Under the pieces are notes generated by a model. The model worked only from the letters and a program-made list of their open reading frames with translations, was not told the origin of the DNA and ran no database searches. Below, piece after piece: positions 1-7,138 of a stretch of 64,000 nt of DNA (its first letter is position 1; each line of letters starts with the position of its first letter). Location of the stretch: assembly GCF_015773195.1 (NCBI RefSeq), contig NZ_JADWYK010000008.1, positions 124,001 to 188,000 on the forward strand, written 5' to 3'. The position numbers were made by a program, and so were the translations under genes. The DNA comes from Hymenobacter guriensis. Its GTDB lineage: Bacteria; Bacteroidota; Bacteroidia; Cytophagales; Hymenobacteraceae.

Positions 1-114
1 GCCCAATACCACCAGGGGCGTGAGCAGGATTTCCAGGGGAGCAGCATAGTAGCCGAGTAGGACGTTGGTACCGACCAGCATCAGGCTGGCTAGCAGGGCG
101 AGGAACAGTTTCAT
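1..114 (-). CDS. Small hydrophobic membrane protein, truncated by window edge
   Basis: Only the first 38 codons are present; the frame runs open off the left edge of the window. The ATG lies at 114 on the minus strand. The visible peptide is almost entirely hydrophobic and fits two membrane segments, or a signal anchor followed by a second helix (MKLFLALLASLMLVG, then a Leu/Val-rich stretch after a short AAPLE turn). It starts 13 bp downstream of the fatty acid hydroxylase stop, so the two probably share a transcript. No family can be assigned from this much sequence. Confidence 0.5.
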   Translation of the reverse strand, partial: MKLFLALLASLMLVGTNVLLGYYAAPLEILLTPLVVLG

Positions 115-127
115 AACGAGGCCCGGG

Positions 128-934
128 TTACTGGTGTACGTCCTTAAACCGAAGCATAGCGCCTAACTGCTCTTCCTTTTCTGCATCGAAGCCGCAGGTG
201 GCCGTGAAGCGGGCGGGGTTCCGGTAGGTGCCAAATAACCAGTCCCACACCACCAGGTCGCCGTAGTTGTGGCTGTGCTGCTGGTACTGATGATGGACGC
301 GGTGCATTTCGGGCCGCTGAAAAATGTAGCCCACCCAGCGCGGCGTGCGCACGTTGGTGTGGTAGAAAAACTCACCCAGGGCCGTGCAGAGCGTGTAGAT
401 GGCGCCGGCCGCCGGGCTGAGCCCCAGCACCGTGTACACCAGCAAGCCGCCAATGAGCGAGTTGACCGTCATTTCCAGCGGGTGCTTGTAGAAGGAAGTA
501 ATAACCTCAATGCGTTGGGGGCTGTGGTGAATCTGGTGAAAGTGCAGCCACAGAAAATCCTGGGTGTGGCGCCAGCGGTGCCACCAGTAAAAAATGAACG
601 TGGCCACCACGTAAGCCAGCACGCCACTGGCTACCGGCCCCAGGTGCTGGGAAACGTGCAGCAATGAGTAGGCCGAAAACCATTTCTCCCATGAGAAGCC
701 CGCCACTACCACCACCAGCAGTTGGGCCAGGTTGACGGTCAGTACCCGCCGCGGCCAGCTGGGTACCCAGGGCAGCTGCCAGCCCGGAACTACACGCTCC
801 AGCACAAAGCAGAAAACAAACGCCAGAAAGATGAACACCAGCAGGGGCGGAGCCGACAGGTGGTAGCCGCCCACAAGCAGCGCAGCAAACAACGAAAACA
901 TAACCAAAGGAGCTAAGTGAAAAGGATGCTCCAA
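128..934 (-). CDS. Sterol desaturase / fatty acid hydroxylase family membrane protein
   Basis: 268-residue integral membrane protein of the fatty acid hydroxylase superfamily, non-haem di-iron enzymes that hydroxylate or desaturate lipids at the membrane face. The eight-histidine signature is visible: HRWRH at 119-123, HQIHH at 133-137, HRVHH at 211-215 and a further His in HNYGD near 222. Hydrophobic segments occupy roughly 10-46, 66-80, 100-117 and 155-190. The substrate cannot be read from sequence; sterol, carotenoid and ornithine-lipid hydroxylases all share this layout. A Crp-type regulator is encoded just upstream on the same strand and a small membrane protein follows 13 bp downstream. 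Confidence 0.88.
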   Translation of the reverse strand: MEHPFHLAPLVMFSLFAALLVGGYHLSAPPLLVFIFLAFVFCFVLERVVPGWQLPWVPSWPRRVLTVNLAQLLVVVVAGFSWEKWFSAYSLLHVSQHLGPVASGVLAYVVATFIFYWWHRWRHTQDFLWLHFHQIHHSPQRIEVITSFYKHPLEMTVNSLIGGLLVYTVLGLSPAAGAIYTLCTALGEFFYHTNVRTPRWVGYIFQRPEMHRVHHQYQQHSHNYGDLVVWDWLFGTYRNPARFTATCGFDAEKEEQLGAMLRFKDVHQ

Positions 935-971
935 AAGTCAGTCTTCGGAAAGCCGGAACGCTTGATATTTA

Positions 972-1550
972 TCAAGAACTGCGGCGGGCGCGCAGGCGGC
1001 TCAGGGTTTCGGGGGTGAGGCCCAGGTGGGAGGCCAGCAGTTTGAGCGGCACCCGCTGGAAGATGGCGGGGAAGTCACGCAGCAGCTGCTCGTACCGCTC
1101 GGTGGCCGAGTACATGCGCAGGTGCAGGGCTCGTTGCTCGCTCAGCACGTAGTACCGCTCCGTGAGGGTGCGCCCAATGAAGTTGAACTCGGGAAACTCC
1201 CGGTACAGCTGCTGCAGCTGCTCGTAGCTGAGCGACCAGAGCCGGCAATCTTCCAGGGTCTGCAGGTACTCGTGGGAAGGCTGCCGGGCAAAAAAGGAAT
1301 GAATTGAAATCACGAAATGTCCCTCCGGCATAAACCAGGACGTGACTTCCTTGCCTTCCTTGAGGTAAAACCCGCGCACCAGCCCCTGCTCCAGAAAATA
1401 CAGCCGGCTGGCCGTTTGTCCGGGCTGGAGCAGATAGACCCGGTCGGCCACCGCTTCCGGGCGCGCCAGCTGCCGCAGCGCCGCTACCAGCCCTTCCGAC
1501 ATCGGGTGAATCGACTCGCACACGGAAAGAAACGCTTCCATGCTTGCCAA
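972..1550 (-). CDS. Crp/Fnr family transcriptional regulator
   Basis: 192-residue regulator with an N-terminal cyclic-nucleotide-binding-type beta-roll (about 20-120, including LQPGQTASRLYFLEQGLVRGF) and a shortened C-terminal helix-turn-helix (about 160-190, LKLLASHLGLTPETLSRLR). The residues that bind cAMP in true Crp are not clearly present, so the ligand is unknown; many Bacteroidota proteins of this type act without cAMP. It lies 37 bp upstream of the fatty acid hydroxylase on the same strand and may regulate it. The next gene upstream ends about 80 bp away. Confidence 0.87.
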   Translation of the reverse strand: MASMEAFLSVCESIHPMSEGLVAALRQLARPEAVADRVYLLQPGQTASRLYFLEQGLVRGFYLKEGKEVTSWFMPEGHFVISIHSFFARQPSHEYLQTLEDCRLWSLSYEQLQQLYREFPEFNFIGRTLTERYYVLSEQRALHLRMYSATERYEQLLRDFPAIFQRVPLKLLASHLGLTPETLSRLRARRSS

Positions 1551-1631
1551 GGTAATGCCTCCGCGGCCGATAAGAAAACAGGCGCCGTTTCGGGGCGCCT
1601 GCTAGAGTTGAGAGCAAGTAATCGAAGATGT

Positions 1632-2534
1632 TTAGTACGCTTTGGCCTGCCACTCGGTGAGGGCAATGCGCATGGTAGGCTGCTGGGCCTTGAAGGTAGC
1701 GTCGTCTTTGTCGCCGAGCTTGAGAGCCTTGCGGGCATACACGACAGCGGTGCCATAATCCTGCTTGGAAGCCATAAGCCGGGCCTTGATCCAGGTGTTG
1801 GTGTAGGACTCGTTTAAGCGAATCGACTCGTTGATGTAGTGCAGGGCCTGCTCGGCCTGCAGGTTGTTCTGCACCAGGTACTCGGCGGCCTGGGCCAGCA
1901 GCTGCCAGTTGTTGGGGCGGGCGGCCAGGGTTTGCTCGATGCCGGCCAGCACCTGCGCATGCACATCGGTTTCGATGAGGAGGGAGCCGGTAAGCTTTTC
2001 CCAGCTCAGGTTGAGGTGGGCGGCCGTGGGGCGCACGTCCGAAAACCAGTAGCACAGGGTTTCGCGGAAGGCGGAAGCTTCCGGCACAATGGGCACACGC
2101 ACCACGTCCTGGGCCGCATCGTAGCCCTCCGAGCCCCAGTGGGTCGTTACCTTATTCAGTACAAACTGCCAGTCCTGGTCCGACACGGGCAGCACAAAGA
2201 GCGAGTATTTGCCTGCCAGCACCAGCTTGCCGTTCACGTGCACGTTGCTGGAAAAGCTGATGACGGTATTCTCGTTGGCCCCGGCCCGCCAGATCTGGTT
2301 GTAGGGCACTAGTTGCCCCCACACGCCCCGGCCTTTCACGCTGGGCGAATGATATTCCACGGTTATGTCGGTAAGCCCCACGGTTTGCTGCAAAAGGGCG
2401 CGGGGGCTGGCCTGGGGGAGTGGTAGCTGTACCTGGGTGGTATCGGGGGCACCTGATTGCGCGGCGGCGGTAGGACAGAACCCGGCCGCCAGCAGCAAAA
2501 GTCCGGCAGAGAAGAGAAAGCGCGTAAAAGCCAT
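1632..2534 (-). CDS. Exported DUF2911 protein with C-terminal TPR-like helices
   Basis: 300 residues from the ATG at 2534, chosen because it gives a clean signal peptide (MAFTRFLFSAGLLLLAAG followed by an Ala-rich, AAAQ-type cleavage region). An in-frame ATG at 2564 would also leave a hydrophobic leader. Residues about 35-180 form a DUF2911 domain, recognisable by the PSVKGRGVWGQLVPY and IWRAGANENT blocks. The last third is helical and TPR-like (AEYLVQNNLQAEQALHYINES, ARKALKLGDKDD). Function is unknown; DUF2911 proteins are common secreted proteins in Bacteroidota. A second, shorter DUF2911 protein is encoded at 47730-48281. It is transcribed divergently from the his operon. Confidence 0.8.
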   Translation of the reverse strand: MAFTRFLFSAGLLLLAAGFCPTAAAQSGAPDTTQVQLPLPQASPRALLQQTVGLTDITVEYHSPSVKGRGVWGQLVPYNQIWRAGANENTVISFSSNVHVNGKLVLAGKYSLFVLPVSDQDWQFVLNKVTTHWGSEGYDAAQDVVRVPIVPEASAFRETLCYWFSDVRPTAAHLNLSWEKLTGSLLIETDVHAQVLAGIEQTLAARPNNWQLLAQAAEYLVQNNLQAEQALHYINESIRLNESYTNTWIKARLMASKQDYGTAVVYARKALKLGDKDDATFKAQQPTMRIALTEWQAKAY

Positions 2535-2672
2535 AAGCAAAACCAGCAACAGGAGAGGCACCATGTTCGAAACAATAGTGCCAAAAAGTGGGAGCAGGGC
2601 GAAAAGAACGAAGATACAGGTTGTGAATTTGATTTTTTCCGGCGAAAAGTTTTCAACTCTGGCCGGCGCGCT

Positions 2673-2680
2673 TACCTTTG
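2673..2680 (+). promoter_or_regulatory. Bacteroidota-type -7 promoter element for the his operon
   Basis: TACCTTTG matches the Bacteroidota TAnnTTTG core. It lies 22 nt upstream of the leader-peptide ATG at 2702, placing a start site at about 2686-2688. The -33 element is unclear: only a T-rich patch (GTTTTC, about 2649-2654) sits at a suitable distance. Confidence 0.6.
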
Positions 2681-2701
2681 CCCCGCTACTGCAAGCCCCG
2701 T

Positions 2702-2830
2702 ATGCCTTTCTCCGCGCTTTTCCTGAGTCCCTCAAGCCACCTGGCTGCCCCCGTTGCGGGCCGCCTGGCCGGGGCCGGCGCGTCTGAGACCCAGCATCAC
2801 CATCACCACGGGCATCATTCCTCTTTCTAG
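2702..2830 (+). CDS. Histidine-rich leader peptide of the his operon
   Basis: A 42-codon frame, ATG at 2702 and TAG at 2828-2830, ending in QHHHHHGHHSSF: seven His codons (CAT/CAC) within eight at 2795-2818. It lies 216 bp upstream of hisG, directly behind a consensus promoter. By analogy with classical his attenuators, scarce His-tRNA would stall a ribosome on the His run and change folding of the following RNA, letting polymerase reach hisG. The N-terminal part is Ala/Pro/Gly-rich and unremarkable; only the His run is likely to matter. The call rests on composition and position; no homologue comparison was possible. Confidence 0.82.
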   Translation: MPFSALFLSPSSHLAAPVAGRLAGAGASETQHHHHHGHHSSF

Positions 2831-2930
2831 AGGAATATACGCATCATATTGACCCCGTTGGGCGAACCGCACCCTTGGTTCCCCGGCCCCCGAAAATCAG
2901 GTGGCCCGGCCGAATACTGGCCATTTTCCA
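2817..2930 (+). promoter_or_regulatory. Probable his attenuator region with competing hairpins
   Basis: Three hairpins can be drawn by eye after the His codons. ATTCCTC 2817-2823 pairs with GAGGAAT 2830-2836 and overlaps the last His codon and the stop. An 11-bp stem, 2857-2868 with 2877-2887 and one bulged C, includes two G-U pairs. TGGCC 2902-2906 pairs with GGCCA 2919-2923 and is followed by TTTTCC. GGGGCCGG at 2771-2778, inside the leader frame, is exactly complementary to CCGGCCCC at 2883-2890 and could compete. The U-tract is short, so which hairpin terminates is uncertain. No folding program was run. Confidence 0.5.
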
Positions 2931-2973
2931 ACGTTTGGGTCCGTTGCCCTGTTTCCCACCAAAGTCCCCAGTC

Positions 2974-3038
2974 TGAATTACGATTGAGTGTTGGCCATTC
3001 CTGGCAATTGCTCATTACTAATTCGTAATTATTAATTG
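2974..3038 (+). repeat. Inverted heptamer-array element upstream of hisG
   Basis: The right arm is five 7-nt units at 3004-3038 (GCAATTG, CTCATTA, CTAATTC, GTAATTA, TTAATTG), ending 8 nt before the hisG ATG. The left arm shows three recognisable units of opposite sense at 2974-2994 (TGAATTA, CGATTGA, GTGTTGG). It belongs to the paired-array family also seen at 9796-9900 and 10663-10770. Its units most resemble those of the copy inside the E1 gene at 63669-63768. Confidence 0.6.
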
Positions 3039-3046
3039 AAAGAAAT

Positions 3047-3898
3047 ATGCTCCGTCTGGCCATCCAGAAATCGGGCCGCTTAAGCGAAGACTCCCTGAAT
3101 TTGATTCGGGAATGCGGCATCAGCTTCCTCTCGGCTTCCTACAAGCTCAAAACCGAAGCCACCAACTTTCCCCTCGAAATCCTCTACCTGCGCGATGACG
3201 ACATTCCCGGCTACGTACAGGACGGCGTGGCCGACCTGGGCATCGTGGGCCAGAATGTGCTGGTGGAATCTGGTTTCCCCGCCTTGGAAGTGGAAGGGCT
3301 TGGTTTCAGCAAGTGCCGCCTAAGCTTGGCCGTGCCCCGGGCCGCTGCCTACGACTCCGTGCAGGACCTGCAGGGCGTGAACATTGCTACCTCGTACCCC
3401 CGCATCCTGGGTGATTACCTGGCGGAGCGCGGCGTAAAAGCCAACCTGCACACCATCAGCGGCTCGGTGGAAATAGCCCCGAGCATCGGGCTGGCCGAGG
3501 CCATCTGTGATATTGTTAGTAGCGGCTCCACGCTGCTGGGCAATGGTCTGCGCGAGGTGGAAACCGTGTTCCGCTCCGAAGCCGTGCTCATTGCCAACCA
3601 GAACCTGAGCGCTGAGAAAAAGGAACTACTCGAGCAGCTACAGTTCCGGATGCAGGCCGTGCGCCGCGCCCGCCGCAATAAATACATTGTGCTCAATGCC
3701 CCCGTGGCCGCCCTCGACGCGGTGAAGGCCCTGCTGCCTGGCATCAAGTCCCCAACGGTAACCAAGCTGGCCGAAGATGGCTGGGTGTCGGTGCAGTCGG
3801 TGGTGAACGAGGACGACTTCTGGCACATCACCAGCCAGCTTAAAGCCGTCGGCGCCGAAGGCATCCTGGTACTGCCGATTGAGAAAATGATTAGCTAA
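3047..3898 (+). CDS. hisG: ATP phosphoribosyltransferase (long form)
   Basis: 283 residues. Catalyses the first step of histidine synthesis, joining ATP and PRPP to give phosphoribosyl-ATP. The length and the C-terminal block after about residue 210 (NKYIVLNAPVAALDAVKALLPG, SPTVTKLAEDGWVSVQSVV) mark the long form, which carries a histidine-sensing regulatory domain and does not need HisZ. The PRPP-site region is visible near SGSTLLGNGLREVE. It is the first structural gene after the leader peptide, so it is probably controlled both by attenuation and by histidine feedback. Confidence 0.97.
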   Translation: MLRLAIQKSGRLSEDSLNLIRECGISFLSASYKLKTEATNFPLEILYLRDDDIPGYVQDGVADLGIVGQNVLVESGFPALEVEGLGFSKCRLSLAVPRAAAYDSVQDLQGVNIATSYPRILGDYLAERGVKANLHTISGSVEIAPSIGLAEAICDIVSSGSTLLGNGLREVETVFRSEAVLIANQNLSAEKKELLEQLQFRMQAVRRARRNKYIVLNAPVAALDAVKALLPGIKSPTVTKLAEDGWVSVQSVVNEDDFWHITSQLKAVGAEGILVLPIEKMIS

Positions 3899-3902
3899 AG
3901 CT

Positions 3903-4000
3903 GAATGTGACAAATGAGCGTGAATGTGGGAAATGTGAAAAATGACTAGTTGAAGCAGTTGATGATTCACATTTCCACACATTTTTCACATTCCCCACAT
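3903..4000 (+). repeat. Inverted array of ~9-nt units between hisG and hisD
   Basis: Left arm units include GAATGTGAC, AAATGAGCG, GAATGTGGG, AAATGTGAA (3903-3939, one extra T). The right arm (3966-4000) repeats the complementary CACATT motif at 9-10 nt spacing. The arms are inverted and imperfectly complementary around a spacer of about 20 nt. It fills nearly the whole 110-bp gap between hisG and hisD. Its unit motif is shared with the element at 54817-55156. Confidence 0.65.
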
Positions 4001-4008
4001 TAATTAAG

Positions 4009-5310
4009 ATGAACATCTTTCAATATCCCGTACAGGCTGAATGGCCGGCGCTGCAGCAGCGGGCCGCCCAGCAGCAGGCCCAGGACGTGGAGCAGCGCGT
4101 GCAGCAGATTTTTGAGGATGTGCGCCAGCGTGGCGATGCAGCCCTGCTCTACTACGCCCGCCAGTTCGATGGGGCTGACCTCACTAGCGGCCTACGTGTT
4201 GGAGCCGAGGAGTTGGCGGCTGCTGTTACCCAGGTGCCCGCGGAGCTGCAAACGGCTATCCGGCAGGCGCACGCCAATATCTTGCGGTTCCACCAAGCGC
4301 AAATTCCGCAGGAGGAGCGCGTGGAAACCATGCCGGGCGTGACGTGCTGGCGGCGGGCCTTGCCCGTGCAGCGCGTGGGCCTCTATATTCCGGGCGGCAC
4401 CGCGCCACTGTTCAGCACCTTGTTGATGTTGGGCGTGCCAGCAAGGCTGGCTGGCTGCCCCGAAATCGTGCTGTGTACGCCGCCTCAGAAAGATGGCCAG
4501 GTAAACCCCATCATCCTGTTCACGGCCCAGCTGCTGGGTATCAGCACCATTGTGAAAGCGGGCGGGGCTCAGGCCGTGGCTGCGTTAAGTGGAGGCACGG
4601 AATCGGTGCCGGCGGTGGACAAGATTTTCGGCCCTGGCAACCGCTACGTAACGGCCGCCAAGCAGCTGGCCACCCGCTACGGCGTAGCTATTGACATGCC
4701 AGCTGGCCCCTCGGAGGTACTCGTCATAGCTGACGAATCGGCTAACCCGGCCTTCGTGGCCGCCGACCTACTCAGCCAGGCCGAGCACGGCCCCGACTCG
4801 CAGGTGATGTTGCTGTCCGACTCCATATATATACTGGAGCAGACCAAAGCCGAGGTGGAGCGCCAGCTGCGGGAGTTGCCCCGGGCCGAGGTGGCCGCCC
4901 AGGCCCTGCAGGAAAGCCGCGCCATTCTGCTGCGCACGCCGGAGGAAATGCTGTACTTCTCGAATCAGTACGCGCCCGAGCACCTGATTCTGGCCGTGAA
5001 AAATCCGGAACAGCTGGCCGAAGGCGTCACTAACGCCGGCTCCGTGTTTCTGGGCCATCTCACCCCGGAAGCCGTGGGCGACTACGCCTCGGGTACCAAC
5101 CACACGCTGCCCACCAATGGCTACGCCCGCAACTATAGCGGCGTGTCTTTGGACTCGTTTCTGAAGAAAATTACCTTCCAGCGCCTCACCTCCGAAGGAC
5201 TCCTGAACGTGGGCCCCGTGGTGGAAACTATGGCCGAAGCCGAAGGCCTCCGCGCCCACGCCCGCGCCGTCACGCTCCGCCTGGAGGCCCTGGCCGGCGG
5301 GGAGGAATAG
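4009..5310 (+). CDS. hisD: Histidinol dehydrogenase
   Basis: 433 residues, the usual length. A zinc enzyme that oxidises L-histidinol through histidinal to L-histidine with two NAD+, the last steps of the pathway. Conserved blocks include VGLYIPGGTAPLFSTLLML, KIFGPGNRYVTAAKQ, MPAGPSEVLVIAD and LSQAEHGPDSQV (zinc and catalytic His region), with a C-terminal YAPEHL and ASGTNHTLPTNG. Cytoplasmic. Second gene of the his operon, separated from hisG by a paired-repeat element and from hisC by a 60-bp gap carrying a different short repeat. Confidence 0.97.
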   Translation: MNIFQYPVQAEWPALQQRAAQQQAQDVEQRVQQIFEDVRQRGDAALLYYARQFDGADLTSGLRVGAEELAAAVTQVPAELQTAIRQAHANILRFHQAQIPQEERVETMPGVTCWRRALPVQRVGLYIPGGTAPLFSTLLMLGVPARLAGCPEIVLCTPPQKDGQVNPIILFTAQLLGISTIVKAGGAQAVAALSGGTESVPAVDKIFGPGNRYVTAAKQLATRYGVAIDMPAGPSEVLVIADESANPAFVAADLLSQAEHGPDSQVMLLSDSIYILEQTKAEVERQLRELPRAEVAAQALQESRAILLRTPEEMLYFSNQYAPEHLILAVKNPEQLAEGVTNAGSVFLGHLTPEAVGDYASGTNHTLPTNGYARNYSGVSLDSFLKKITFQRLTSEGLLNVGPVVETMAEAEGLRAHARAVTLRLEALAGGEE

Positions 5311-5326
5311 AAATTCATATATACGC

Positions 5327-5356
5327 TGTCATCCTGAGCGAAGCGAAGATGGCACA
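5327..5356 (+). repeat. REP-like dispersed repeat fragment between hisD and hisC
   Basis: The string TCATCCTGAGCGAAGCGAAG, with outer TGTCATC/GATGGCA imperfectly complementary. This wording is a well-known dispersed intergenic repeat core in many bacterial genomes, including Bacteroidota. Only one truncated copy was found in the window. Confidence 0.55.
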
Positions 5357-5370
5357 TAAGAAATCAACCG

Positions 5371-6423
5371 ATGTTCAACCTTACTAGCCTCGTGCGCCCC
5401 AATATCCGGGGAATGAAGCCCTACTCGTCGGCCCGCGACGAATTTCAGGGCGAGGCCCAGGTCATGCTCGACGCCAACGAGAACAGCCTCGGCAGCGCTG
5501 GCCCCGACCAGTTCAACCGTTACCCCGACCCTCAGCAGCGCGCCGTGAAATCAGAGCTGGCTCAGCTGAAAGGTGTGCGGCCGGAGCAGATTTTCCTTGG
5601 CAATGGTTCTGATGAAGCCATCGACCTGCTGGTGCGCCTCACTTGCGTGCCCGGCCAGGACAGCCTGCTCATCCTGCCGCCTACCTACGGCATGTACGAG
5701 GTAGCGGCCAACCTGAACGATGTGCGTGTGGAGCGTATCCAACTGACGCCCGACTTCCAGCTTTCCCCTGAAATTGTGGCCGGGGTAGTAGCCTCGGAAG
5801 CAAAATTGGTATGGCTCTGCTCGCCCAACAACCCCACCGGCAACCTGCTGCACGCCCAGTACATGGAAGAAATTCTACGCGGTTTCCGCGGACTCGTGGT
5901 GGTGGATGAGGCCTACGCCGACTTCGCCCCAACTGCCAGCTGGACAACCCGCCTGGACGAATTTCCCAACCTAGTGGTGCTGCAAACTTTTTCCAAAGCC
6001 TGGGGCTTGGCGGGCCTGCGCCTGGGTATGGCCTTCGCCTCTTCGGAAGTCATTGGCTACCTCAATAATATCAAGCCGCCCTATAACGTGTCGGAAGCTA
6101 CCCAGCGCCACGCCCTGGCCGCTTTGCACGACGCTGCTCGCTTTGAGGCGCTACGCCTGCAGTTGCTCCAGGGCCGCGAATGGTTGCAGGAGCGCCTGCC
6201 CGCGCTGCCCATCGTGGCTGAGGTATTCCCCTCGGATGCCAACTTCCTGCTAGTGCGCTTCCACCCCGACGCCACGGCCCTGTATGATTTCCTGGTCGCC
6301 CGGGGCATCATCGTGCGCAACCGCACCACCCAGCCCGGCTGCGCGGGCACGCTCCGCCTCACCGTGGGCACCCCCGCCGAGAACGAGCAGCTACTCCAGG
6401 CGCTGCGGGAGTTTGCGGAGTAG
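5371..6423 (+). CDS. hisC: Histidinol-phosphate aminotransferase
   Basis: 350 residues; PLP-dependent class I/II aminotransferase converting imidazole-acetol phosphate and glutamate to histidinol phosphate. Visible landmarks are LDANEN (34-39), SPNNPTGN (151-158), DEAYADF (179-185) and the PLP-lysine motif TFSKAWGLAGLRLG with Lys209. A substrate-phosphate Arg is expected near the C-terminal FLLVRF block. The gene lies between hisD and an unrelated A/T-richer gene that interrupts the operon. Confidence 0.96.
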   Translation: MFNLTSLVRPNIRGMKPYSSARDEFQGEAQVMLDANENSLGSAGPDQFNRYPDPQQRAVKSELAQLKGVRPEQIFLGNGSDEAIDLLVRLTCVPGQDSLLILPPTYGMYEVAANLNDVRVERIQLTPDFQLSPEIVAGVVASEAKLVWLCSPNNPTGNLLHAQYMEEILRGFRGLVVVDEAYADFAPTASWTTRLDEFPNLVVLQTFSKAWGLAGLRLGMAFASSEVIGYLNNIKPPYNVSEATQRHALAALHDAARFEALRLQLLQGREWLQERLPALPIVAEVFPSDANFLLVRFHPDATALYDFLVARGIIVRNRTTQPGCAGTLRLTVGTPAENEQLLQALREFAE

Positions 6424-6493
6424 TATATACTAAGGAGTAAGCGTTCTGCTGGGCTTTTCGAAGCATCTCTACCGCTTCATTTCAACAACTAGT

Positions 6494-7084
6494 ATGGCCA
6501 AAACACTGAGTCAACTCAAATCTGCCGTTGCTAAAGCGAAAGCACTCAATAACGTAGAGCTACACGCTGAACTGAATCAGATTTTGGCTACTATGAAGCA
6601 GCCTTGGCCCAAAGCTTTTCGCCTGCTTTCAAAACTGTTGCAATGCGCCTCCAGTCAAATATCCAAACATTATATAGCTGATCTGTTTGGAGAAGCTACA
6701 GACCCGCAGGTCTTAAAGCCATTAATGAGAGCTGCAAAAGCAAGTGAGAATAGAGAGTACAGTTCCAACTTCATCTTTCCCTGTGCACAATATGACTGCA
6801 CCGATTATGTGAATTTTTTTGTGCAGTTCCTCCTGACATGTAAAGATCCAGGAGAAGCAATGGCTGGGTGTGTGCATGTAATTGAAGAGATGCAAGGCCC
6901 TTTCGATTCAGACAGTATTAGGATAAATGTTGCCAAGCTTCTTGGGCGAGACAGAAGCATGATACCTACCGATCTACAAACGCAAGATGAAGTTCTGACC
7001 CTGCAAGCTGCCTATGCGTTGTTGGATAAGTACTTCTCACAAGTTGACCGGCAATGGAACCTTGAACTGCGAGTTAGTAGCTAA
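6494..7084 (+). CDS. Uncharacterised helical protein inserted in the his operon
   Basis: 196 residues, not recognised. It is predicted mostly alpha-helical with repeated helix pairs (LSQLKSAVAKAKALNNVELHA, WPKAFRLLSKLLQCASSQIS, DPQVLKPLMRAAKASEN), suggesting a HEAT-like fold, plus a Cys-containing middle (FPCAQYDCTDYV). No signal peptide or membrane segment. Codon use is plainly more A/T-rich than the flanking his genes (ATA, AAA, TTA and AGA codons occur), which suggests recent acquisition. It sits between hisC and hisB with 70 and 54 bp on either side and would be co-transcribed. A role as an immunity- or adaptor-type protein is possible but only a guess. Confidence 0.75.
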   Translation: MAKTLSQLKSAVAKAKALNNVELHAELNQILATMKQPWPKAFRLLSKLLQCASSQISKHYIADLFGEATDPQVLKPLMRAAKASENREYSSNFIFPCAQYDCTDYVNFFVQFLLTCKDPGEAMAGCVHVIEEMQGPFDSDSIRINVAKLLGRDRSMIPTDLQTQDEVLTLQAAYALLDKYFSQVDRQWNLELRVSS

Positions 7085-7138
7085 CCCTTGCCTTTACAGA
7101 GTCTTGGTCAGCCACGACAACGAACATCATTTAATTTC

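Noticed and set aside
1075..2055. 326-codon minus-strand frame
   Set aside because: Antisense or shifted shadow spanning the Crp-type and DUF2911 genes; low-complexity Ala/Arg/Gly composition typical of GC-rich off-frames.
2792..2818. His-run coding sequence as an engineered His-tag or vector contamination
   Set aside because: It lies in native context between a Bacteroidota promoter and hisG, is interrupted by a Gly codon, and has no vector sequence nearby.
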